Shown: positions 1 through 5,922 of the stretch, piece after piece
How the letters are laid out: every line of letters starts with the position of its first letter
Position numbering within the stretch: position 1 is the first letter of the stretch
NCBI GenBank assembly: GCA_030066245.1
Contig: JASJBY010000216.1
Span: 1 to 6,856, forward strand
From: Gammaproteobacteria bacterium
Lineage (GTDB): Bacteria > Pseudomonadota > Gammaproteobacteria > JAABTG01
Reading direction: 5' to 3'
Length of the DNA stretch: 6,856 nt
Notes under the pieces: generated by a model
The model's input: the letters and a program-made list of their open reading frames with translations, nothing else
Told to the model about the DNA's origin: nothing
Database searches by the model: none
Position numbers and translations under genes: made by a program

Positions 1-419
1 CCACGAATGTCCTCGATCTCGCCGCGGGTTATGGGTTGCCTGTAAGCGATCAGGGCCAGGGTCTCGAGCAACGCCCTGGAATAACGCGCGGGTCGTTCGC
101 TCCACAATGGCCTTAGCGCTTCAGCATAGTCAGGGCGAACCTGCACGCGAAAACCGCTGGCAACCTCTTTGAGCTCGATGCCCCGCCCACGGTAGTCTTC
201 CCCGAGGGCATCCAGAGCGGCCCGTATCTCATCTCGGCTGGGCGTTGCCGAGGCCGAATCGAACCTGACGAACACATCGGACGGGACTTCGCCGGGCTCC
301 TGGGCCGCGCCTGACGACTGGAACAGACCGGCCAGGACATCCAGGCTCAACGGCCGACCTGCGGTCAGCAGGGCGGCCTCGATGACGTGCCGAAGTCGCT
401 CCGGGCTCATCCCAGACAT
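1..419 (-). CDS. scpB: Segregation and condensation protein B (N-terminal part, runs off the window)
   Basis: ScpB is a winged-helix dimer that joins ScpA as the kleisin-associated part of the SMC complex, which compacts and separates sister chromosomes on the nucleoid. Only the first 139 codons are present; the reading frame is open to base 1. My translation begins MSGMSPERLRHVIEAALLTA and includes the family signature YSRALLETLALIAY followed by RQPITRGEIEDIRG at the window edge, which is close to diagnostic. The ATG at 419-417 shares one base with the scpA stop (TGATG), so translation is probably coupled; a second ATG at 410-408 is a possible alternative start. Between the first helices and the RGIEL segment there is an apparently long, polar stretch of about 20 extra residues (roughly residues 30-52). 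The identity is secure; the C-terminus is not visible. Confidence 0.93.
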   Translation of the reverse strand, partial: MSGMSPERLRHVIEAALLTAGRPLSLDVLAGLFQSSGAAQEPGEVPSDVFVRFDSASATPSRDEIRAALDALGEDYRGRGIELKEVASGFRVQVRPDYAEALRPLWSERPARYSRALLETLALIAYRQPITRGEIEDIR

Positions 420-1249
420 CACTCGGCCACCACCTTCACGTGGATCAAACCGAAGGGCTCCGCTTGCACCATCTCTATCAACGCCGCCTTCAGCAGCTCG
501 AGAATAGCAAGGAAAGTCACCACCACACCCAGCCTCCCCTCCTCCGGATCGAAGAGCTTGGGGAATTCCGTGAAGCGATCGGCATCGAGAGAGCCGAGCA
601 CCTGGGACATGCGTTCGCGTACTGATAGCGGCTCCCGCTGAATATGGTGGTGAGAGAACATCTCCGCTCTCGCGACCACATCTTTCAGTGACAGCAGCAG
701 TTCCTTCAGGCTGACCGCCGGCTGAGCCCTGACCACGGTCAGCTGCGGCGCATCGACCCCCACGGCGTGGGTGTCCCGGCCAAGGCGCGGAAGCTGGTCC
801 AGATCCTCAGCGGCCTGCTTGAAGCGCTCGTATTCCTGGAGGCGACGCACCAGCTCTGCTCTCGGATCCTCCTCTTCCACCACCTCCACCGGCCGGGGAA
901 GCAGCATTCGCGACTTGATCTCCGCCAGCATGGCGGCCATGACCAGGTACTCCCCGGCCAGCTCGAGCTTCAGGTCTTTCATCAGCTCGACATACTCCAT
1001 GTATTGGCGGGTGATCTCCGCTATGGGAATGTCCAGAATGTCCAGATTCTGGCGCTTGATCAGGTAAAGCAGAAGGTCCAGCGGCCCTTCAAAAGCTTCC
1101 AGGAAGACCTCCAGCGCATCAGGCGGTATATATAGGTCGTGGGGCAGCTCCGTCACCGGAGCGCCCTGGACCACGGCGAAAGGCATTTCTTCCTGCTGGG
1201 GAGAGTCCTCTGAACCGGCTTCCTGCTGAGACTCCGAGTCCATGTTCAT
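419..1249 (-). CDS. scpA: Segregation and condensation protein A (kleisin)
   Basis: ScpA is the kleisin that bridges the SMC heads and binds ScpB, forming the bacterial condensin. The 276-residue product matches the usual family length. Visible landmarks are a charged N-terminal tail (1-35), the family motif FEGPLDLLLYLI at 53-64 followed by KRQNLDILDIPIAEIT, the helix EYLVMAAMLAEIKSRMLLPRP (split at 100-120) that contacts the SMC neck, and the C-terminal winged helix with GVVVTFLAILELLK at 241-254. The start ATG at 1249-1247 has an AGG (1259-1257) 7 nt upstream; a second ATG two codons in (1243) is also possible. The stop overlaps the scpB start by one base. The gene lies 204 nt downstream of trpS, a spacer containing a heptad repeat array. 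Presence of scpAB implies an SMC rather than MukBEF system. Confidence 0.96.
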   Translation of the reverse strand: MNMDSESQQEAGSEDSPQQEEMPFAVVQGAPVTELPHDLYIPPDALEVFLEAFEGPLDLLLYLIKRQNLDILDIPIAEITRQYMEYVELMKDLKLELAGEYLVMAAMLAEIKSRMLLPRPVEVVEEEDPRAELVRRLQEYERFKQAAEDLDQLPRLGRDTHAVGVDAPQLTVVRAQPAVSLKELLLSLKDVVARAEMFSHHHIQREPLSVRERMSQVLGSLDADRFTEFPKLFDPEEGRLGVVVTFLAILELLKAALIEMVQAEPFGLIHVKVVAE

Positions 1250-1453
1250 AAACTAACCTGTATAGGCTCCATGGTCAGGGAACGGCTCGTCGCCAACGCC
1301 AGCATATCCCTGCCCGTGTCTGTCCTTCTAACGCTTCACAACCCGCTCGAGAGAGCTCCGGGACTTGAAGAACCAACACCTCATCCCCCGTCCCGAGTTA
1401 CGATTCACTATTCACTAGTCACCAGTCACTATTCACTGCTCACGATTCACGAG
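1250..1453. other. trpS-scpA spacer
   Basis: This 204-nt gap separates co-directional trpS and scpA on the minus strand. Its right third (about 1395-1453) is the heptanucleotide array listed separately. The remaining part, about 1250-1394, shows no convincing gene, no terminator hairpin followed by T residues, and no strong sigma70 promoter; TATGCT at about 1300-1305 on the minus strand is the best -10-like hexamer but lacks a good -35. The ribosome-binding AGG for scpA lies at 1259-1257. A plus-strand reading frame from 1271 to 1495 crosses it but is a by-product of the repeat, which has few stops on that strand. Confidence 0.6.
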
Positions 1454-1457
1454 TCAT
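1395..1457 (-). repeat. Heptanucleotide GTGANNN array 1 (9 units), starting at the trpS stop codon
   Basis: Read on the minus strand (trpS sense), nine 7-nt units follow each other with no phase slip: one ATGA unit, seven exact GTGA units, and one GTAA unit. A further unit at 1394-1388 (GGGACGG) looks decayed. The variable triplets begin CTC, ATC, GCA, ATA, CTG, CTA, followed by ATA and ATC. The TGA inside the first unit (1456-1454) is the trpS stop codon itself. A 25-bp stretch (1419-1443) is identical, in inverted genomic orientation, to 5940-5964 in array 2. Because every unit carries TGA, all three frames on the sense strand are closed at least every 21 nt. The function is unknown. I see the repeat directly; I do not know of a named family for it. 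Confidence 0.9.
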
Positions 1458-2671
1458 GTATACGCCAACCCCATGGCTTCCCGCACCTCCCGTAGAGTGG
1501 CCCGGGCTTCTTGTGAGGCTGCCTCGCAGCCCTCGCTTACGATCGCACGCACCTGGTCAGGGCTTTCGGCCAGGTCCCGGGCTCGCTCGCGAATCGGGGC
1601 CTGCTCCGCGAGGACTGCATCGACGATTGGCTGCTTGCAGTCCAGACAACCGATGGTGGCGTTCCTGCAGCCCTCCTGGACCCACTGCCTGGCATCGTCG
1701 TCTGAATACACCTCGTGCAAATGCCATACCGGACACTTTGCCGGATCACCGGGGTCGCTGCGCCTCACCCGGGCTGGATCTGTCGGCATGGTGCGCAGCT
1801 TGCGGGTGACTGAGTCTGGGTCCTCCCTCAGTGCTATTGTGTTCTCGTAAGACTTGGACATCTTCTGGCCATCCAGCCCCGGCATCTTGGGGGCGGGCGT
1901 GAGGAGAGCCGCCGGTTCAGGCAGTATCACCTTGCCGGTTCCTTCCAGATAGCCGAACAAGCGCTCCCGGTCCTGTTGACCGAGATTCTGCTGGCCCTCA
2001 AGCAGCGCCCGTCCCGATTCCAGGGCATCGGTCATGCCCTGCTCCTGATACTGCCGGCGGAGGTCTCGGTAGGCCCGGGCATTTTTCTTACCCATCTTCT
2101 TGACCGCCGCCTCCGCCTTGTCCTCGAAGCCCGCTTCCCTACCGTACAGGAAGTTGAAACGTCGTGCGATCTCCCGCGTCAGCTCGACGTGCACCACCTG
2201 GTCCTCACCAACGGGCACCATGCTGGCGCGGTAGACCAGGATGTCAGCGGACTGCAGCAGCGGATACCCCAGAAAGCCATAGGTGGCCAGGTCCTTCTCC
2301 CGCAGCTTCTCCTGCTGATCCTTGTACGTGGGCACACGCTCCAGCCAGCCCAGCGGCGTGAACATGGACAGCAGCAGGTGGAGCTCGGCGTGCTCCGGCA
2401 CGCGGGATTGAATAAACAGCCTGGCCGACCTGGGGTCTATACCGGCTGCGAGCCAGTCAATCACCATCTCCCAAACGTTGTCAGCGATGACGCCTGGCTC
2501 ATCGTAGTGCGTGGTCAGAGCATGCCAGTCGGCGACAAAATAGAAGCACTCGTACTCGTGCTGCAGTCGAACCCAGTTCTTGAGTACTCCATGGTAGTGT
2601 CCCAGGTGCAGCGCCCCCGTGGGGCGCATTCCCGAAAGCACACGTTGGTGCCGACTGATGCTGGATGCCAA
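1454..2671 (-). CDS. trpS: Tryptophanyl-tRNA synthetase, long form with Cys cluster
   Basis: This class I synthetase charges tRNA-Trp with tryptophan in the cytoplasm. The 405-residue product has the HIGH-type motif HLGH at 22-25 (in RPTGALHLGHYHG), VADWH at 46-50, and KMSKS at 270-274. It is longer than the roughly 334-residue E. coli enzyme, chiefly through a charged segment of about 70-80 residues (about 178-258) before KMSKS, as in some other proteobacterial TrpS. Four cysteines, C313, C335, C342 and C345 (C-x21-C-x6-C-x2-C), resemble the [4Fe-4S] motif described for Thermotoga maritima TrpS. The start is TTG at 2671-2669, supported by AGGAG at 2682-2678 with a 6-nt spacer; no ATG precedes the HIGH region. 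The upstream protease stops 13 nt before, indicating one transcript. The stop TGA is the first element of a heptad repeat array. Confidence 0.96.
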   Translation of the reverse strand: MASSISRHQRVLSGMRPTGALHLGHYHGVLKNWVRLQHEYECFYFVADWHALTTHYDEPGVIADNVWEMVIDWLAAGIDPRSARLFIQSRVPEHAELHLLLSMFTPLGWLERVPTYKDQQEKLREKDLATYGFLGYPLLQSADILVYRASMVPVGEDQVVHVELTREIARRFNFLYGREAGFEDKAEAAVKKMGKKNARAYRDLRRQYQEQGMTDALESGRALLEGQQNLGQQDRERLFGYLEGTGKVILPEPAALLTPAPKMPGLDGQKMSKSYENTIALREDPDSVTRKLRTMPTDPARVRRSDPGDPAKCPVWHLHEVYSDDDARQWVQEGCRNATIGCLDCKQPIVDAVLAEQAPIRERARDLAESPDQVRAIVSEGCEAASQEARATLREVREAMGLAYT

Positions 2672-2682
2672 GGTGCTCTCCT
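2672..2682 (-). promoter_or_regulatory. Shine-Dalgarno site that decides the trpS TTG start
   Basis: AGGAG (2682-2678) sits 6 nt upstream of TTG at 2671-2669. It lies immediately downstream of the protease stop codon (2687-2685), so the ribosome-binding site fills the whole inter-cistronic gap. The strong match offsets the weak TTG initiator. Confidence 0.8.
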
Positions 2683-2684
2683 GC

Positions 2685-3422
2685 TTACCCCAACAACGCG
2701 AACAGGACCGAACGCAGGATGTCGGGCGAAAGGCCGGCCAGATACGCCAGACCCGAGTGGAGGAAGGATATTACGGGCCACAGTATCTTTCCAAGCCACC
2801 CCATGAGCAGGAGGCCGACCAGGATAATCAGGCCGAACGGCTCTATACGGGCAAACTTGTAAGCCAACGGGCCGGGCAGGACGCCGGTGACGATCCGACC
2901 GCCATCCAGGGGCGGCAGGGGCAGAAGGTTCAGCGCCAGGAGAATGGCATTAATGAAGATGCCCGCCACGCCCATGTAAGCCAGCGGCACTCCAAGCCAG
3001 CCGATAGTGCCGCTCAGGGCAATACCGAGTTTTGCCGTGAAGGCCCAGAGCACCGCCATCACCAGATTGGCTCCCGGCCCGGCCAGCGCCACCAGGGCCA
3101 TATCCCTCTTGGGCTTGTGCAGATTCTCCCACGTCACGGGCACCGGTTTGGCCCACCCGAAGATGATGCCCCCGAAGTAGAGCATGAGTCCCGGGAGCAG
3201 AATGGTGCCGATCGGGTCCACGTGCTTCACCGGATTGAGCGTGAGCCGGCCCAGCATCATTGCGGTGGGATCACCGAGTAACTTCGCCACCCAGCCGTGG
3301 GCGACCTCGTGCACCGTTATGGCGAACAGCACCGGGATGGCCCACACGGCGATCTTCTGTGCAAGATTCAATTCGTCCATGCCGGCCTGACTGACAGCTG
3401 GGGTCTCATGGTAGAGCGCCAT
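2685..3422 (-). CDS. Site-2 protease family membrane metalloprotease (M50, short form without PDZ)
   Basis: This is an integral-membrane zinc metalloprotease of the M50/site-2 type, expected to cleave within or near transmembrane segments; its substrate is unknown. With the start used here (245 aa) the zinc motif HEVAH is at 38-42 in the first membrane helix, AGPGANLVMA follows at about 114-123, and the second motif NLLPLPPLDGG, supplying the third zinc ligand (Asp), is at 165-175. There are about five or six hydrophobic segments and no PDZ domain, unlike RseP. I chose ATG 3422-3420 because GAGGTG at 3435-3430 lies 7 nt upstream. An ATG at 3428 leaves too short a spacer, and ATG 3380 (starting MDELNL), which best matches where homologues begin, has only a weak AGG. 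The gene is followed closely by trpS. Confidence 0.9.
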   Translation of the reverse strand: MALYHETPAVSQAGMDELNLAQKIAVWAIPVLFAITVHEVAHGWVAKLLGDPTAMMLGRLTLNPVKHVDPIGTILLPGLMLYFGGIIFGWAKPVPVTWENLHKPKRDMALVALAGPGANLVMAVLWAFTAKLGIALSGTIGWLGVPLAYMGVAGIFINAILLALNLLPLPPLDGGRIVTGVLPGPLAYKFARIEPFGLIILVGLLLMGWLGKILWPVISFLHSGLAYLAGLSPDILRSVLFALLG

Positions 3423-3429
3423 CCGCATC

Positions 3430-3435
3430 CACCTC
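3430..3435 (-). promoter_or_regulatory. Shine-Dalgarno GAGGTG of the site-2 protease gene
   Basis: GAGGTG on the minus strand is a six-base match to the anti-SD partner and lies 7 nt before ATG 3422-3420. Its GAG is part of a short inverted repeat (CTCGC at 3444-3440, GCGAG at 3437-3433 in minus-strand reading) that could partly mask the site in RNA. Confidence 0.5.
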
Positions 3436-3473
3436 GCAGGCGAGCACCGGCATGGAGGAGCGGGAATCCGGTG

Positions 3474-3504
3474 ATTCTACGCGACTCGCTATCCACGTGG
3501 CCAA
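3474..3504 (-). promoter_or_regulatory. Possible internal sigma70 promoter ahead of the protease-trpS-scpAB genes
   Basis: In the roughly 170-nt gap between yciO and the protease, the minus strand has TTGGCC (3504-3499) and TAGAAT (3479-3474; 5 of 6 to TATAAT) separated by 19 nt. The spacer is longer than the usual 16-18 nt, so this is tentative. The gap otherwise shows no gene: frames crossing it have no family features. Confidence 0.3.
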
Positions 3505-3589
3505 GCCGTGCGCGCGCTTTTGCGAAGTAGCGGACGTGGTGCCTGCGAGCACGGCGTTGCGACACCACTATCCTTGGCCCCGGCCCTGC

Positions 3590-4213
3590 TCACGCGTGAA
3601 ACGGCGCCAGGTCGCCTTTGCCTTCCCGCACCACGGTCGGCACATCGCCCATCAGGTCCACCACGGTCGTTGGTTCGAAACCACAGTAACCACCGTCGAT
3701 GATTAGGTCCACCTGACGCTCGAGCTTGTGGCGGATGTCTTCCGGGTCCGTCAGGGGCATCTGCTCACCCGGAAGCGCCAGCGTAGAACTCATCAGCGGT
3801 TCCCCGAGGACGTCCAGCAGCGCCTGAGCGATGGGGTTGTCTGGAACGCGTATGCCGATGGTCTTGCGTCTCGGGTTCTGCAGTCGCCGAGGCACCTCGT
3901 GGGTCGCCTTGAGTATGAAAGTGTACGCCCCCGGAGTAATACCCTTCATGAGCCGAAAGGCCTGGTTGCTCACCTTGGCGTACACTGATATTTCCGACAA
4001 ATCGCGACAGACCAGGGTGAAGTTGTGCTTGTCATCCAGCTGACGGATGCGGCGAATTCGGTCCTGAGCCATCTTGTTACCGATCCGGCACCCCAGGGCG
4101 TAGCCGGAATCCGTGGAATAAACAGCGAGGCCCCCGCCGGTCAAAATCTTGGCCGCCCGACTCACCAAACGCGGCTGCGGATTTTCGGGATGGATCTGGA
4201 AGTATTGCCCCAT
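3590..4213 (-). CDS. yciO: YciO, Sua5/YciO/YrdC-family nucleotide-binding protein
   Basis: The 207-residue product closely matches E. coli YciO (about 206 aa) from MGQYFQIHPENPQPRL to the C-terminal VVREGKGDLAPF. It is a paralogue of TsaC/YrdC, the enzyme that makes threonylcarbamoyl-AMP for the t6A tRNA modification; YciO does not replace TsaC in E. coli and its cellular role is unsettled. Visible landmarks are YSTDSGYALG at 32-41, KHNFTL at 62-67, TPGAYTFILK at 93-102, IGIRVPDNPIAQALL at 119-133 and PTTVVDL at 181-187. The open frame extends upstream to 4441, but that part lies across the rnm gene and has no family similarity, so I place the start at ATG 4213-4211. The start is 13 nt after the rnm stop and has no good Shine-Dalgarno sequence, which suggests translational coupling. 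Confidence 0.95.
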   Translation of the reverse strand: MGQYFQIHPENPQPRLVSRAAKILTGGGLAVYSTDSGYALGCRIGNKMAQDRIRRIRQLDDKHNFTLVCRDLSEISVYAKVSNQAFRLMKGITPGAYTFILKATHEVPRRLQNPRRKTIGIRVPDNPIAQALLDVLGEPLMSSTLALPGEQMPLTDPEDIRHKLERQVDLIIDGGYCGFEPTTVVDLMGDVPTVVREGKGDLAPFHA

Positions 4214-4226
4214 GCAAGCCGTAGAT

Positions 4227-5069
4227 TCAGCCGTTCCACGCCTCCCAGATGGGGGTGCAGCCCTGGGGCAGTTCAGCCACGCCTCCCAGCCTGATCCACG
4301 GCGCTTGCTCGGGTCCGTGGAAGTCGCTGCCGCTGGACGCCAGCAAACCCACGCGACGAGCATGTTCCGCCATGGCCCGCGCGTCCCCGGCGCTGTGACT
4401 CCCGGAAACCACCTCCATCCCCACGCCCCCACACTCTGCAAACTCGTGAAGGAGCGTCCGCAGCTTGCCGGCGGTCAGCCTGTAGCGGGCAGGATGCGCC
4501 ACAACCGCCTGTCCTCCCGCGTTCTTTATCCAGCCGACCGCTTCCTCCAGACTGGCCCACCTCCCGGGCACATACCCGGGCTTGTTCCTGACGAGGAAAT
4601 GCCGGAACACCTCTCGGACGTTTGCCGCCTTGCCCTGTTGCACGAGGTAGCGCGCAAAATGAGTACGGCTGACCACAGGTCCCGGCGCGAGACGTCTGGC
4701 ACCGGCGAAGGCGCCGGCGATACCCTGCTTCTCCAACCGCCTGCCGATCTCTTCCGCGCGCCAGTCGCGAAAAGCGCGCAGTCTTGCCAGTCCCTCCTCG
4801 AGGGCCGCTGATCCGGAGTCGAGGCGCAGGGCCAGCACGTGGATGGTCCGGCCCTGCCAGGTCACGGACACTTCGACACCCGGAACGAGCAGCAGACCGT
4901 GTTCCTGCGCCGCTCGGCCCGCCTCTTCGACACCGGCGGTCGTGTCGTGGTCCGTCAGCGCCAGGACGTCGACCCCGGCGACCGACGCGTGCGCAACCAG
5001 CTCAGACGGCGCCAACGTCCCATCTGACGCGGTCGAGTGCGAATGCAGATCGTGCAGCCGGGCGCACAT
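4227..5069 (-). CDS. rnm: PHP-domain phosphoesterase, RNase AM / YciV family
   Basis: This is a polymerase-and-histidinol-phosphatase (PHP) metal-dependent phosphoesterase of the YciV/TrpH type. The E. coli member, RNase AM, is a 5'-3' exoribonuclease that matures the 5' ends of rRNAs; relatives also dephosphorylate 3',5'-nucleotide bisphosphates. The 280-residue product shows the expected metal ligands in order: DLHSHS at 7-12, LTDHD at 38-42, PGVEVS with Glu66, HVLAL with His77, THFARYL with His137, VVAHPARY with His192 and GSDFHG at 248-253. I chose ATG 5069 because DLHSH then falls six residues from the N-terminus, as in homologues. ATG 5123 would add 18 residues and has a slightly better GGA upstream, so it remains possible. 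It is the first gene of the leftward set. Confidence 0.92.
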   Translation of the reverse strand: MCARLHDLHSHSTASDGTLAPSELVAHASVAGVDVLALTDHDTTAGVEEAGRAAQEHGLLLVPGVEVSVTWQGRTIHVLALRLDSGSAALEEGLARLRAFRDWRAEEIGRRLEKQGIAGAFAGARRLAPGPVVSRTHFARYLVQQGKAANVREVFRHFLVRNKPGYVPGRWASLEEAVGWIKNAGGQAVVAHPARYRLTAGKLRTLLHEFAECGGVGMEVVSGSHSAGDARAMAEHARRVGLLASSGSDFHGPEQAPWIRLGGVAELPQGCTPIWEAWNG

Positions 5070-5152
5070 AGGCGCGGGAGTGTACCCGATCGGGTCTTCG
5101 TTTGCCTTACGAATCAGACCCATTAGTGACTATCCGCACACTCCCTCGACCG

Positions 5153-5170
5153 CACCAGGAAACCCTGGTG
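5153..5170. repeat. Perfect 7-bp inverted repeat CACCAGG-N4-CCTGGTG in the divergent promoter region
   Basis: CACCAGG (5153-5159), a 4-nt spacer AAAC, and CCTGGTG (5164-5170) form an exact dyad. It is placed between the two divergent starts and about 33 nt upstream of the putative yciB -10 element, a position suited to an operator. It could also form a tetraloop hairpin in a leftward rnm leader. There is no T-run on either side, so it is not a classical terminator. Confidence 0.6.
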
Positions 5171-5202
5171 GCCCACGCGAAGATTTCTGGTCGTCGGCCA
5201 CG

Positions 5203-5208
5203 TATACT
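5203..5208 (+). promoter_or_regulatory. Putative -10 element of yciB
   Basis: TATACT differs from TATAAT at one base and would start transcription near 5215, giving a leader of about 50 nt. No good -35 hexamer is found at 16-18 nt upstream (GAAGAT to AGATTT), so an activator or another sigma contact may be needed. Confidence 0.4.
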
Positions 5209-5265
5209 CTGCGCTTCCTCAACGTCGTGGGGGCCTCGGCTTGCCGCGGGAGTTCTGCTCTAGTC

Positions 5266-5832
5266 ATGAAGTTTCTCTTCGATTTCTTTCCGGTGCTGTT
5301 GTTCTTCGTCGCCTTCAAGCTCGTCGAAGACCCCAAACAGGGCATCCTGGTGGCCACCGGCGTGGCTATCGTCGCCACCATCTTGCAGGTGGGACTGTTC
5401 TGGTGGAAGCACCATCGGGTGGAGAGAATGCACCTGGTTACCCTTGCGCTCATCGTGATCCTCGGCGGGCTGACACTGCTCCTCGAGGACGAGATGTTCA
5501 TCAAATGGAAGCCGACCGCCGTCAATTGGTTGTTTTCTCTAGTTTTCTTTGCCAGCCAGCTGATCGGAAAGAAACCGATTGTTCGCCGCATGATGGAGGC
5601 CAACATACAATTGCCGGATCCGGTGTGGGTGCGTCTGAACATGAGCTGGGTCGCCTTCTTCGCTGCCATGGGTTTCGCCAACCTGTACGTGGTCTATAAC
5701 TTCGACACCGAGACGTGGGTCAACTTCAAGCTGTTCGGACTGCTCGGCCTGACTCTTGTCTTCGTCCTCCTGCAGGCGGTCTATCTTGCCCGCCATATCA
5801 AGCCTGACGAGCAGGCGAGAGAAGCGGAGTGA
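5266..5832 (+). CDS. yciB: Inner membrane-spanning septation protein A (YciB/IspZ)
   Basis: YciB is a polytopic inner-membrane protein needed for normal septation and envelope integrity; in E. coli it interacts with elongasome and divisome proteins. The 188-residue product (about 179 in E. coli) begins MKFLFDFFPVLLFFVAFKL, the family signature. Hydrophobic segments are at about 4-20, 27-46, 55-73, 84-101, 124-144 and 154-175. The conserved FIKWKPTAVNWLF lies at 78-90. The charged C-terminus (KPDEQAREAE) is cytoplasm-like. The open frame extends upstream to 4843 across rnm, but the homologous part begins at ATG 5266. GGGAG at 5248-5252 is 13 nt upstream, a rather long spacing. It leads the rightward set yciB-yciI-bolA but is separated from yciI by an unusually long 347-nt spacer with a repeat array. 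Confidence 0.95.
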   Translation: MKFLFDFFPVLLFFVAFKLVEDPKQGILVATGVAIVATILQVGLFWWKHHRVERMHLVTLALIVILGGLTLLLEDEMFIKWKPTAVNWLFSLVFFASQLIGKKPIVRRMMEANIQLPDPVWVRLNMSWVAFFAAMGFANLYVVYNFDTETWVNFKLFGLLGLTLVFVLLQAVYLARHIKPDEQAREAE

Positions 5833-5894
5833 AGGGGAGCCCGGGAAGGCGGGTGAGCTGCAGGCCACGTCCCCCCCGGCGACCCGCGCGTTCG

Positions 5895-5922
5895 CCGTGG
5901 ATATATTTCGGGAGAGTGGTGA
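5895..5922 (+). repeat. Direct repeat copy 1, at the left edge of array 2
   Basis: CCGTGG (5895-5900), nine mostly unmatched bases, then GGGAGAGTGGTGA (5910-5922). The same arrangement with the same internal spacing recurs 158 bp to the right. The last four bases are the first GTGA of the heptad array. Confidence 0.5.

Larger units (their letters stand above)
5124..5265. other. Divergent control region between rnm and yciB
   Basis: This roughly 140-nt stretch (about 200 nt if rnm starts at 5069) separates two outward-reading gene sets and must hold both promoters. It contains the perfect dyad at 5153-5170 and a TATACT hexamer at 5203-5208. I found no convincing -35/-10 pair facing rnm. Confidence 0.6.

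Noticed and set aside
1271..1495. Plus-strand ORF with a heptapeptide-like repeat (HYSLVTS, HYSLLTI)
   Set aside because: It is the translation of the antisense strand of array 1, where stops are rare. It lacks a ribosome-binding site and overlaps the end of trpS.
1976..2806. 276-codon plus-strand ORF antisense to trpS
   Set aside because: Composition is that of a shadow of a GC-rich gene; there are no domain features, and trpS on the other strand has every catalytic motif.
3368..3706. Small ORFs in the yciO-protease gap on either strand
   Set aside because: Arg- and His-rich translations typical of random GC-rich frames, with no ribosome-binding site and overlap with neighbouring genes.
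4214..4441. Upstream 76-codon extension of yciO
   Set aside because: It overlaps the rnm coding region in another frame and has no similarity to the family; homologues begin at MGQYF.
4843..5265. Upstream extension of yciB to 4843
   Set aside because: It lies antisense to rnm and crosses the divergent control region; the family signature starts at ATG 5266.
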